Shown in pieces: positions 10,036 to 19,293 of a stretch of 64,000 nt of DNA (the stretch's first letter is position 1; each line of letters begins with the position of its first letter). The notes under the pieces are model-generated. The model did not search any database. It had not been told where the DNA came from and was given only the letters and a program-made list of their open reading frames with translations. The stretch is from Pictodentalium vernedei (taxonomy: Eukaryota > Mollusca > Scaphopoda > Dentaliida > Dentaliidae): contig CM062292.1 of assembly GCA_031216915.1 (NCBI GenBank), positions 75,126,956 through 75,190,955 of the forward strand. The letters run 5' to 3'. Made by a program: the position numbers and the translations under genes.

Positions 10036-10770
10036 ATGTTAGAACATCTCTTAGAACAGATAGTCAAGAATACGGCTGTGAAACAGTCCTTTCAAATCAT
10101 AGTGAGTCACGACACGACTCGATTCACGACAAAATTCAAACTTTTTATCGAATTGAAGAAGGAAAAAAGATACGAGATGGTGTTGGTTAATCTCGAAACT
10201 TACTATTAGTTTCCCAACGTCACCGAAAAGAATAATGCGTTCAAGTATTCCAACGGTGTGGATTGGTTCGAATTCCCAAAGGAAGTTATGACATAGACAA
10301 TCTGAACCATCACATCCAGACGAGACTGAAGTCAGACGGTCACAGAAGCAAGATAAGACTCGCTCCCAAAACAAGTACTCTACAGATCATATTAGACTTG
10401 GGAGATAGTTTTTGAGTGGATTTTAGTGCGGAAGATTCGATCGGTAAGATGTTGGGATTCGATCGAAAGATATATCAACGTCACGCCGCATCCGAAAATA
10501 TGGTCGACATTCTCGAGGTCAAAAGCATTTCAGTGAATGTCAATGTGATCGCGGGAAGTTACGTTGATGGAAGCACTCAGCCTATGATCTACTCATTCTT
10601 TCCGGACGTTTTGCCGGGTTACAAGATCGTGGAGCGACCTCGAAATCTCGTCTGTCTACCCGTGGTTCTGGACACGTTGTATAGCATTGAAACCACGTTG
10701 ACAGATCAGAACGGCGATCTGGTATATCTTCGCGGAGAGGGAGAGTGACTATACGATTTCACATCAGAGA
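10036..10770 (+). pseudogene. Conserved penton-like (minor capsid) protein of the element
   Basis: An ATG at 10036 opens a frame containing FIELKKEKRYEMVLVNLETY, stopped at 10207-10209. The match continues through a frameshift at about 10285, another stop at about 10412, and the open stretch 10416-10748 (IGKMLGFDRK.., SFFPDVLPGYKIVERPRN, TLTDQNGDLVYLRGE). A last frame slip lies near 10740. The family is widespread in similar animal elements. I assign penton/minor capsid from gene set and size only. The number of breaks shows long decay. Confidence 0.55.
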
Positions 10771-10948
10771 GATACAAAATAATAATAAATATAATTTGAT
10801 AAAAAAAAAAAATATTTTTTTTTATTTAAAGAAGTTTTTAGGTTTTATTTTATATATTATATAAGAAATAAAAAAATAAAAAAGAAACTTATAATATTAA
10901 TAATTTAAAAAAAAAATATATATATAATCAAATCAACAAAATAAAAAT

Positions 10949-11597
10949 ATGACTCGATACATCATTAAAAATGTGAACATATCTGAACGACAGAAAGCTA
11001 AGCTTCGCAGAGTGTCGAGTCATCAAGGCGAAGCCATTAGATTTAAATTCAGTTATGAAGATCTGGTGAGTGGCGGTAGCGATCAGATCGCCTGGACTAA
11101 AACTCAAAGCAAAAGGATGGAGAAAGCAATTCGAAATTAAATGCGAACGACGGTGAGACTGAGTCGCACTCAATTGAGATACTATCTGAGAATGAAAGGC
11201 GGTTTCTTACCACTACTGGCGGGACTCGCTGCCAAAGCATTACCCATTCTCACGAAGACGGTGTTACCAGCTCTGGGAATGGGAGCTCTCTCGGGACTCG
11301 CTAGTTCGGGAGTTGACAAATTAATGGGAAGAGGATTGTTTTTGAAGAAGATAGAAGATGGGAAACGGACTGTTTTTGAAGAAGGGAGGAGCCGTGTGTC
11401 ATGTAGACGTCGAAGGTAAAGGATTGTATCTTGGACCCGCGAGAAAAGGCAGTGGCGGTGATGCTTTCCATGGACACCGTCTCGATCTGAAGACTGGAGA
11501 GAATGTGGAACCGATCGGTGAAGGTTTGTTGCTCAGTCAGAATTTGCTGTTTAAGAATATATCCATTTTGGGTATGTTAAAAAATAAAAAAAAATAA
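10949..11597 (+). pseudogene. Adenovirus pX-like core/capsid protein, broken
   Basis: The first frame (10949-11140, 63 codons) is basic, and its stop at 11138-11140 is followed immediately by an in-frame ATG at 11141. The next stretch has LSRTQLRYYLRMKGGFLPLL and then a small-residue hydrophobic run (ALPILTKTVLPALGMGALSG). A basic segment followed by GGFLP and an A/G/L-rich helix is the hallmark of the adenovirus pX/mu-like proteins reported in adinto-type viruses. A tandem duplication of about 34 bases near 11325-11395 and a frameshift put the glycine-rich C-terminus (GNGLFLKKGG, GKGLYLGPARK) in another frame (11358-11597). Confidence 0.55.
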
Positions 11598-11669
11598 CAA
11601 TAAAAAATTACAATTAAAAAAAAATAACAATAAAAAAAAATAACAATAAAAAAGAATAACAATAAAAAA

Positions 11670-11870
11670 ATGAAACAAAAGGAGAGAAAACGACTTCCAA
11701 CAGACGTGTTAACAAGACGTTTGTATTACGAAAAGCTTTTAGCTTTTTCTAAAGATTTACATGAGTATGTATTAGAAACAATTCAACTGGAACAAATCGT
11801 ACACAACACGTATTTAAACGTGTACGGAACGTGGCTTTTGTTAATATTGTTATTCATATTCTTAAATTAA
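11670..11870 (+). CDS. Small tail-anchored membrane protein, 66 aa
   Basis: This intact ORF sits between A-rich spacers. It has a charged N-terminal half (KQKERKRLP) and a single C-terminal hydrophobic segment (residues about 51-66, GTWLLLILLFIFLN) with almost nothing after it, as in tail-anchored proteins. I do not recognise the family. A membrane role is inferred from this segment only. Confidence 0.45.
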   Translation: MKQKERKRLPTDVLTRRLYYEKLLAFSKDLHEYVLETIQLEQIVHNTYLNVYGTWLLLILLFIFLN

Positions 11871-11931
11871 AGCTATTTTGAAAATATCGAAATGATGAAG
11901 TGTGAAAAAAATGTCTTACTAAGATTATAAC

Positions 11932-12090
11932 ATGATTATAGATGTTCTAGATCATTTAAAATATGACGTGACATTTATAGAACATTACAATTATGGGAAA
12001 ATTCTTTACATGATTTTTTGCGCGAAAAACATAGTTAACGTATTCGATCATGGTGGCGATGAAAAACTTGAAAACTCCATTCGCGAATGA
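11932..12090 (+). CDS. Short ORF, 52 aa, overlapping the next gene at ATGA
   Basis: An ATG at 11932 opens 52 codons ending at a TGA (12088-12090) that overlaps the ATG of the next gene (12087-12089). The product is acidic to neutral, with HYNYGKILYMIFCAKNIVN in the middle and a D/E-rich end. The tight overlap and absence of internal stops, in an element otherwise full of breaks, argue it was a real gene. The family is not recognised. Confidence 0.42.
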   Translation: MIIDVLDHLKYDVTFIEHYNYGKILYMIFCAKNIVNVFDHGGDEKLENSIRE

Positions 12091-12529
12091 CCTCTATGGG
12101 TTTGAACATTGCCGGAATCGGTCTATTGTCGACCGCCGTCATTGCTCATCCAGTTGTGTTGGCTATAGAAGGATTGGCTTTGACTGCCGGATTCGTCAGT
12201 ACGATTGGAAATTTAATCACTAAGAAATTACCTGTGAAGTCCAAGAAGCACGAAAACATCAGCATTTTGGCCGCGATGTAAAGATCAACACTGTGTCAGA
12301 TAAGATCTCTCTAGCATTGAAAGACGGTAGGATTTTGGACGGTGAATACGTCAACATATTGAACGAAAAACAAAAATACGAAGTCATGAAAGCGAAGATA
12401 AGATTCAAGAGTCATCAGATCATCAAGGAATAATTGAAGGATTCTCTCATGGAAAAAGGTAGGGAAGAAGCGAGACAACGGTTTTGTAAATTTTTGGATC
12501 CCAAAAAGATTCCAGAAGCAATCGATTGA
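12087..12529 (+). pseudogene. Membrane-associated protein of the element, frameshifted
   Basis: The first frame (12087-12281) begins MTSMGLNIAGIGLLSTAVIA and has two hydrophobic stretches (residues about 5-20 and 24-42). It then has a basic tail, where the frame slips at about 12278. The continuation in another frame carries DKISLALKDGRILDGEYVNI and a K/E-rich helix, with a stop at 12431-12433, then KGREEARQRF and the end at 12527-12529. Hydrophobic N-terminus plus charged coiled C-terminus is a known pattern in elements of this type; function unknown. Confidence 0.5.
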
Positions 12530-12624
12530 AAAAATGTATATATATATGAAAGAAAAAAATATTATATATAAATTAAAAAAAATAATTAAATATATACGAA
12601 AAACCAAAAAAAAAAACAAAACAA

Positions 12625-13007
12625 ATGTATTGCGTGAAATGCAAGAGAGTTACCGATACGGTTAACATTAAAAAAGTACTGACGAAAAATAAAAGTCCCA
12701 TGCTTTACAGAACATGCAAGGTGTGCGGTTCGACCAAGTCGCAATTTGTCAAACACAGTGCCGGTCTCATGAATAAATTGATTAAAAATCTACCCGCCGA
12801 AATGCATCTCCCAGGACATAAATTCATGGGAGCCGGCATGAAATTAACTAAGAGATTGAATCGAGATCTGACACATCGAGACTCGTAATCGAATCTGCGA
12901 TAAAAAACATGTTAACGACGTTGAAAAATATACCGAATTCCACTAGGAGAGAGAGACTCGAACGTTCGTTGGTCGGTACAGTGATCGGTACCAAACGCCG
13001 ATTCTGA
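12625..13007 (+). pseudogene. Zinc-ribbon / PLA2-like virion protein, catalytic part lost
   Basis: The N-terminus has a four-cysteine ribbon (C3, C6, C31, C34). Next comes LHLPGH-type sequence and an FxGAGxxL loop (residues 67-74) resembling the calcium-binding loop of parvovirus VP1-type phospholipase A2. The frame stops at 12886-12888. A short remnant of the C-terminus (SLVGTVIGTKRRF) follows in another frame at 12909-13007. The segment that should hold the His-Asp catalytic pair is absent, removed by a deletion around 12880-12905. In intact relatives this enzyme is thought to help virions cross membranes. This copy cannot do so. Confidence 0.65.
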
Positions 13008-13042
13008 TGGGGTCATAAAAAAGCGTCCAGAACAAATTATTA

Positions 13043-13857
13043 ATGAATGCATTGGCGAACGAACTACACAAGCCCGTTACACGTAAATTTCAAAGGAGAA
13101 GGGTATTCGTGAAGGATCTGGATCAGATCTGGTCGGACGATCTGGTCAACATGAAATCGCATTCGAGATGGAACGAGGGCATTAAATACATACTGATGTT
13201 CATCAACATGTTTTCGAAATACGGATGGATGAGACTACTGAAGAATAAATCGGGAGCTTGCGTGGCCGAGGCTCTGAAGAGCATATTCGGATCATCTTCT
13301 CGAAAACAGGATAAATTGCGGGTGGACAAGGGGAAGGAATTTTACAACAATCACGTTCGTCCGTTGGGCGACTTCTATTCCGTGGAAAACGAATGGAAAG
13401 CTAATGTTCTCGAATATTGGAATAGAACCATGAAGGAAAACATGTACAAGTATTTCACAGCCAATAAGACTAAGAAATATATCGACGTTCTAGACGAATT
13501 GGTCGAAAAATACAACAACACGCGACATAGATCGATCAAGATGACTCCCACAGAAGTTAGCGATCCTCAAAACGAAAAAGCGTCTTTCCGAATCTCTATC
13601 CTGAAAGGATCAAGACCAAGAAGAAGTCCAAACCACCAACATTTGCAGTCGCCGATCAAGTGAGAATCACGTCTTATAAGTCACACTTCGAGAAAGGTCA
13701 CACTCCTCGATGGACTGAGGAAATCTTTAAGATCGTTAGAATAATTCACACAGATCCAGTGACTCACAAAATAGAAGCGTTAGACGATCATGAAGATGAC
13801 AGCATAGAAATCATTGAAACATTTTACGAACAGAAATTGCAGAAAACGGCGTTTTGA
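13043..13857 (+). pseudogene. Retroviral-type DDE integrase (rve) of the element
   Basis: The first frame (13043-13663) has the integrase core: D33 in WSDDL, D95 in DKGKEFYN and E124 in VLEYWNRT. The D95-E124 spacing is 28 residues, shorter than the usual 35 or so, suggesting a small in-frame deletion. A frameshift near 13580 moves the C-terminal domain to 13660-13857, where KSHFEKGHTPRWTEEIF and a chromo/SH3-like end are seen. This enzyme would join the element's ends to host DNA. It is upstream of the capsid gene, as in some adinto-like arrangements. Confidence 0.8.
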
Positions 13858-13979
13858 AAATCAACCCTTCACTTTTATTTTTTTTTACGCATACACAGTA
13901 AAAGGAAAAAAAAAATAAAAATAATAATTAAAAGAAAACAATTAATAATAAAAATGAATTAACATAGACAAAATAAAAA

Positions 13980-14544
13980 CATATTAGATATAACTGAAGG
14001 TATATTGAGAGACAAAAGCATTCAAGAATACGAAGTTCACGAGTACGAACCAGGGACTGGAACCAGTCTGAACAATGCCGTTGAAATAAGAATCAACGTC
14101 GTTACTCAAGATCTGTTCGTTCATCCCACTGAAACTAACATAGTGATACAGGGATGTCTCACCAAGGAAGATGGAAGCAATTATGCCGACGATGACGTAG
14201 TTACTCCAGCCAATAATGGCATGATGCATCTGTTCAGTAATATAAAATACATGCTCTTGGGACAAGAGATAGAATCCATGTTTCACCCCGGACAAGCCAC
14301 CACGATGTACGGACTCTTGATGTATCCAGACGATTTTTCGAAATCTAAAGGACTCAATCAATTGTGGGTGAAAGACACCATCGCCGACATGAGGGCACCT
14401 AATACCGGTGCCGCCGCGAGATTCGACTATGTCGTCAAGACGTTGAGAACCCAGATGAACGTTTTCGTTCAGGATACCTCTGAAACACATATTCGGATTC
14501 GCAGAAGATTACGATAAGGTTCTCTACGGATTCAAACACAATCT
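13980..14544 (+). pseudogene. Double-jelly-roll major capsid protein, N-terminal remnant
   Basis: Reading from about 13980, the frame has no ATG after its upstream stop, so the start codon is lost. It then carries AVEIRINVVTQDLFVHPTET and NNGMMHLFSNIKYMLLGQEI, the conserved first strands of the capsid protein in this element group. The frame ends at 14517, but a one-base slip near 14486 continues the match (FGFAEDYDKVLYGFK). About 200 residues remain of an expected 400-500. The remainder is deleted right up to the right TIR. Confidence 0.7.
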
Positions 14545-14557
14545 AACATTGATTCGA

Positions 14558-14646
14558 GAACGGAATTTGCCCGAAAAACTAAGTTTTCTGGTGAGGTAAG
14601 ATTCTCGCACAGGATTTGGTGTGCTCGTACCGGTCGTTTCACCCTA
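14558..14646 (-). repeat. Right TIR of the viral element
   Basis: This is the inverted partner of 6915-7003. It directly follows the truncated capsid gene, so the deletion that removed the rest of that gene reached almost to the TIR. Flanking hexamers (GTGAAT or nearby on the left, ACCGAA on the right) do not match as a 6-bp duplication. Confidence 0.9.
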
Positions 14647-14709
14647 CCGAAGTGCATGTGGACGACAGAGTGGGAATTAAGTAGGGTCATTTGAAATGTT
14701 AGTACTTAC

Positions 14710-14958
14710 CTCCCCGAGATCAAGGTAACAACGAGTATGATCAGAGCACGCTCTACCAGCACGCCGGTTCTTTCGTTGTGTGGCGTCTTCGTCGACTATC
14801 CTGAAGTATAGATGCGAGAGTAAGATAATCGCAATGGCGTGCGTATGAAGTAATAAGATACAAACCAAGAGCGCCAGGTGCGGATTTGATCTGCTGCTGG
14901 AGGATGGGCAGTGCGCGTCCTTTATTCGCCAAAAATGCATTAGCTGCGAAGACTTCAC
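14710..14958 (-). CDS. Possible exon with strong splice donor (uncertain)
   Basis: On the minus strand an open stretch ends in a consensus donor, G|GTAAGT, with the exon end at 14710. The frame contains a hydrophobic run (HLALLVCILLLHTHAIAIIL) followed by a basic stretch KNRRAGR and two cysteines. This could be a secreted-peptide exon, but no family is recognised and another frame is also open for part of the stretch. Confidence 0.22.
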
Positions 14959-15241
14959 TTTCTGAGAACTGTAACTGTGAAACTCAAGTATTCGTTACTA
15001 ACGTATTTTACGTGTCTCAGTGATAATGGGGAGGAGTCATGTATTAAGTATAATGGCGGAGGCTGGTCGATAATCGTCAAACAAATAACATATATAATCG
15101 GCGGGGTGAGTTCTAAAGATAAAGCTTTAGATTTATACCATGATTACCTATTCCACTATATATAAAAAGCCTGTGACATAAATTTAACTGTACACACCAA
15201 CACCAGCAATGGGATTTCAATAGTTGTTAAATTTTACACCT
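14959..15241. other. Unassigned spacer
   Basis: Nothing was recognised between the candidate exon and the first TA-C MITE. No repeats are shared with elsewhere in the window. Confidence 0.4.
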
Positions 15242-15500
15242 GCAGTACGTGGAGAGTGCATTATCATTAAATCACCCGCAGAGTGGATATTCCACCCAAG
15301 CAATAATTGCAAATATCTTGCAAAGCATAACCATCACAAGCAACATTTCAGCCAATGGACCTCCGGGTTAAACCCGGAGGTCCATTGGATGAAACATTGC
15401 TTGTGTTTTTGTCGATATGTACAAAATTTAAAAGTTATAGCTTGGGTGATAACTCCACTCCGCGGGTGATTTAGTTACAATCCACTCTCCACGTACTGTA
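15242..15500. mobile_element. MITE family TA-C, copy 1
   Basis: The ends are CAGTACGTGGAGAGTG and the complement, in a TA-like context. The central palindrome is CCAATGGACCTCCGGG... and its complement. CAGT termini with a TA target fit Tc1/mariner-type non-autonomous elements. The short frames inside are shadows. Confidence 0.9.
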
Positions 15501-15834
15501 CAGTTGAACTATATCCAATTTGGACTTTGGTGACGACGACCTGAATGCAAAGATGTCTAAATTTATCGCAAGTCGCCTGGCGAAGTGTGAAATGAAAGTG
15601 GCAGTTATTTATTACTTTTTTAAATGGGTTTACCTCATAAGATGCCAACAATTAACAGACATGCATTGTATCATGTTAATAAAGCATCCATAATTCGAAA
15701 TGGTATGTTATTAAAACGAAAAAGGTTCGTTTCTTTTTTCATTTCGTTTCGGCAACAAAATTGACAGCGGCGGTACCGCCCACCGATGCCCACGTCAACA
15801 AAAACAGATTCGCGCGTATTTATGTCTGCTGCTC
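15501..15834. other. Unassigned DNA between repeats
   Basis: No gene or repeat was recognised. Confidence 0.4.
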
Positions 15835-16096
15835 AGTAAAATTCAGAAAAAATAATGGCGACTCTTAATAATCTGACGATCGTGATATAAATAAAATATA
15901 CCCAAAGTAGCTTGGTGTACCAAATGTTCACCACTCGTGGTGAAGTGGTATTAACAGCGCGCCAAAGGCTCGCGTTTAACACCACTTCACCACTCGTGGT
16001 GAACATTTGGTACACCAAGCTACTATGGGTATATTTTAATTATATCATGATCGTCAGATTATTAAGAGTCGCCATTATTTTTTCTGACTTTTACTC
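15835..16096. mobile_element. Foldback element with arms of about 120 bp
   Basis: AGTAAAATTCAGAAAAAATA on the left pairs with the complement on the right, and the arms stay nearly identical inward through TTGGTGTACCAAATGTTCAC to a short loop at about 15955-15985. It is almost entirely hairpin, and overlapping frames on both strands arise from the symmetry. A target duplication is not clear. Confidence 0.85.
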
Positions 16097-16179
16097 TTAT
16101 ATTACTCTTTATATTCTATATATACACAATGCCAATAATATTGAGTGCCCCATTACAATTTATGATACGTTGTCCATTC

Positions 16180-16690
16180 TCGATCTTAACTCATACCCGG
16201 AGTCGAGGGCCCTTTTTGATACGCCAGGTCCCTTGCCTCTGATGCTTCCGGCCAGGGTCGAACTGGCCGTATGGTCCGCCGGAAAACTTCCCGGTGTGCT
16301 TCCTATTAGGGGGCCCTGAGGCCCAGACAATTGATGCAGCTCAACACCAGTTGGTGCCTGCAATTTCGTGAAAACGCCGAACAGACAAAATGTATCTGCT
16401 TGCAAAGAATTCCTGTATATTGAAATGTTCTCGATGTGGACTGCCAATGACAAATAGAGAACATTTCGATATACCAGCAGTCTAGTCTACCACTGATCGC
16501 TCGAATGCAAGGAAACAGCGTTCTTTTATTTTGAGAAATCAAAATTTTCTATTGGGCCGAACTATGATAGGTCCGATGGGTCCGCGCACCCCCTCCCACC
16601 CATCCTCTGCAGGGACGCCGTTGCTAATTTCGGATTGGGGAGGGGGGGGGGGGGCTGGGGGTGGGTTAAGGGCATAACGGGCCGACCCTA
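16180..16690. repeat. Dispersed repeat J, copy 1 (first part)
   Basis: Segments here recur at 34360-34700: a GTGGACTGCCAATG block, GAACA-TTTCGATATA, AGCAGTCTA-TCTA and AAATCAAAA-TTTCT. The order is the same in both places. It is a diverged non-coding repeat ending in a G run (about 16640-16653). Confidence 0.55.
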
Positions 16691-16787
16691 GTTTATTAAC
16701 ACTCAGTATACAAACCACGAATACTATTCTCGATTGAGTCTCAATCGAGAATAGTATTCGTGGTTTGTATACTGAGTGTTAATAAAC
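16691..16787. repeat. Perfect 97-bp palindrome
   Basis: Two 48-base arms flank a single T at 16739, and I see no mismatch between them. The outer ends are GTTTATTAACACTCAGTATA and its complement. No copy of the sequence was seen elsewhere in the window. Confidence 0.92.
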
Positions 16788-17828
16788 ACAATTTTTGTTT
16801 TTGTGAAATACTTTTCGATGGACATTGTTTTCGAACAGATCTGCGATTCTGCGTCATCTGCTTATTCATATGACTAAATTACTTCCTTTCTGAAACAAGA
16901 GAGTCTACCATACTAATGTTTCAATCGATCATGTCCTTTTGGGTTATCCCCCCTTAACCGTTACACAATCTTGACTGACATTTCTCACGGAAACTGGAAA
17001 CAAGAATGTCGTCGAAACATATTTAGGCTTCGTCGTTTATCAGACAGAGCAGCCCCATCCAATGAAAAAGATATGGTTGGGGGGAGGGGAGGGGAGGGGG
17101 GCTAAAGCCCCCTTACCTCTCCCTCCCCCGGCTCCGGCGTCCCTGCCCTGCTGATATGATTCTTTCTGCATGAGTGATGAAGATGATACAAAAATGCCAT
17201 CGAAACGTGAGAACTGCCAATGATCACTCAGATGCAATGAAGCGGCTTTCGTTCAGTTTGAAAAATCAAACTTTTCTCCGGGTTCGGGATCCGCTTTGAT
17301 TTATTTCCCGGTAACTTTTCTTGACCCAGTCTGACCCTGCTTCCGGCGTCTTTGATACAATCTCATTAAAAGGACAGGTTACAGTACTCTCAAAAATTGT
17401 ATTCTTATCGATCAGATCGTAATCAGGTGAAATGGTTTCGCGCGCTGAAGGCACGCAGGGGCAGTGAGAGACATGCCCATTTCGACCCGCTGCAATAGCG
17501 GTGTTTCTTTTGTTCATGTCTGGACTCGGAAAGGGAGGAAGAAGTCAAGGTGTTCAGCGGCGTCTGTGTCTCCGGCGGTTCTTCTTGGGAGGAGGTGGCC
17601 GTAATGGAGAGATTGCTGTTGGGGGTGTTGTTGGTGTCGGAGGACTAGGGGACTGGCTTGGAATGAATGGCCATCGTAATCTGGTCGTTGCACACATTCA
17701 GATCCTTGGTCGAGACTTCATAAATAAATTATTGCGAAGTCAAGACCAAATCAGAAAAAAGAAAAATTGAATTTCAAAGTGAATGTTCTTTCACTCATTT
17801 CTTTTCTACGGCTGAGATTCTTTTGCCC
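16788..17828. other. Unassigned DNA with repeat J, second part
   Basis: 17160-17360 (GATGATACAAAAATG-CATCG.., TTTCCCGGTAACTTTTCTTG) matches 34674-34850 and extends repeat J. The frame at 17501-17770 is glycine/arginine-rich by composition, has no motif, and is not called. Confidence 0.45.
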
Positions 17829-18039
17829 CACTGCCCAATCGACTGGCGGAATATCGGTGCAAACATAAGTTTCCCGGTGCAGTCAGTAAGTTTCTCGGTG
17901 TTTTTTGCGATTTTTGATGACAAGAATGTGAGCAAGTGCGAAAAAAGTTAATACACAGAGAAATGGAAAGGTATGATTATATACCTTTACATTTATTAGT
18001 TACCCGAACAACCATAACGCTCCCCTGTCCACTTGATAC

Positions 18040-18289
18040 TTAACCCTTTACCTAACGAATCACCCGATTCCGCCCGCGTAATTTGCAAATTCAGCAATTG
18101 AAAGAAACAAATTATTAACAATATTTCAACAAAACCATATCATGTGACCCCCTCATTGGAACGAGCTCATCGAGCTCGTTCCAATGAGGGGATCACATGA
18201 TATGGTTTTGTTGAATTTTATTTTTAATTTTAAAAAATAACAATTAAAATAATAATTTTTTATATTGTCTACGTTGGGTAAAGGGTTAA
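18040..18289. mobile_element. MITE family TTAA-B, copy 2
   Basis: TTAA at 18040-18043 and 18286-18289, with CCCTTTACCTAACGAATCAC at the left end and ACGTTGGGTAAAGGG at the right. The core is GGAACGAGCTCATCGAGCTC with family-B flanks. It is inserted in repeat K at a TTAA. Confidence 0.9.
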
Positions 18290-18295
18290 GAATAT

Positions 18296-18449
18296 TATAA
18301 TCCCTGATGGGTACGGGTGTGGGATGGGAAAATCTCACCCGAGGGCAAAATATTTGGGCCAGACACGAGGCTTGCCGAGTGTCTGGACCAAATATCTTGT
18401 CCCGAGGGTGAGATTTTCCCATCCAACACCCGTACCCATCAGGGATTAT
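18296..18449. repeat. 154-bp foldback
   Basis: ATAATCCCTGATGGGTACGG on the left pairs with its complement on the right. Arms of about 70 bases are nearly identical around a short loop at 18366-18378. It lies seven bases after the TTAA-B copy. Confidence 0.85.
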
Positions 18450-19120
18450 TTTTCTCCCCCCACCATACAACGGTTGCGTTGGCCAGAGGTAATCGGCGGT
18501 CACGTGCTGATATAATCAACTCATTTGGTATTCGTTGTTTTGAAAAACTAATGACACCATCGGAAAAAGCATGCAAAAGTTATGTACATACCAAAGGTAT
18601 ATACCACGAAATCAATTAGGAACGGTGGCATCTTGTGGTTTAAAGAGTTTTAGAGCATCAAACTTTGATCACACGGCATGCATAACGTCATAATAACGTT
18701 CTAAATGTATAACGTCACGTGGGTGGGGTGGGATACATCTGTCTCTCCCTGCTATCTCACCCTGGACAGACGTATGTTACACATGCAGTGGAGGGAGAAA
18801 ATATCGTGTTTTACTAAGACAAATAGGTTGCATCATTTGAGAAAGGTGGGTGACTTTTCCCCCAATATTACTACTCTGGCTGACTTCCATCACCATTACC
18901 AGCTTCATAAAGCATATAGATGTACCAAACTTGGGGACAATATCTTCGGAAGATATCTGATTGGTATAAAAGTTAGAAATGTGCTCTAAATATATTTAAT
19001 TAGACCTAGAACGAAGACGGTCAGAGTTTTGAAAGAGACACGGCGGAATTTCGGTCGACGCCAACTAAGCTTTTCGGTGCAGATTTCCGGAGAGCTCCGT
19101 TTAAGGGAAGAGATATATTT

Positions 19121-19293
19121 TTATGCCGTTTTTGCAACGACATATAGAAATTGCGCTGTATAGGATACCATCATGTGTTCAAAGTCTTCCACGCCACAAT
19201 ACGTCATCCCGGCTGCTTGTAGAAGAATAGCTTTAATGAGCACATACACCAAAAACAAGGCAGATTGCATCAATAACGTAGCATAGGTAACAA
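19121..19293 (-). CDS. Possible terminal exon of a membrane protein (uncertain)
   Basis: On the minus strand an acceptor with a pyrimidine-rich tract ending in TTTCCAG precedes base 19293. The frame after two leading bases is open for 56 codons to a TAA at 19121-19123. It has a hydrophobic stretch (LLMQSALFLVYVLIKAILL) followed by AAGMTYCGVEDFEHMMVSY, which looks coding in composition. No family was recognised. It lies on the same strand as, and downstream of, the carboxypeptidase exons but does not resemble that enzyme. Confidence 0.33.

Larger units (their letters stand above)
6915..14646 (+). mobile_element. Endogenous Polinton/adinto-like viral element, degenerate
   Basis: A 7.7-kb unit is flanked by 89-bp inverted repeats starting TAGGGTGAAAC. 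It carries virus-type genes, all on the plus strand and separated by A-rich spacers. In order they are a DUF8207-like protein, a small basic structural-type protein, an FtsK/HerA-type packaging ATPase, a penton-like protein, a pX-like protein, two short ORFs, a membrane protein, a zinc-ribbon/PLA2-like protein, a DDE integrase and a major capsid protein N-terminus. This gene set matches integrated double-jelly-roll capsid elements of animals. No PolB or protease was seen, and most genes have stops, frameshifts or deletions. No target duplication is evident at the ends. Confidence 0.85.
17829..19084 (+). repeat. Dispersed repeat K, copy 1, split by insertions
   Basis: This copy matches the reverse complement of 23167-23998. 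The first part (CACTGCCCAATCGAC...) runs to 18039. A TTAA-B MITE, an 18296-18449 foldback and about 340 further bases then interrupt it. The match resumes at about 18792 (GAAAATATCGTGTTTTACTA) and runs to 19084 (GCCAACTAAGCTTTTCGGTG). It is non-coding. Confidence 0.8.

Noticed and set aside
6911..14652. 6-bp target duplication of the viral element
   Set aside because: The hexamers next to the TIRs do not match in any alignment tried.
15833..16319. Pair of similar frames on opposite strands
   Set aside because: They arise from the palindrome at 15835-16096.
17501..17770. Glycine/arginine-rich 89-codon frame
   Set aside because: Composition follows local G-rich sequence, with no start context, domain or copy elsewhere.
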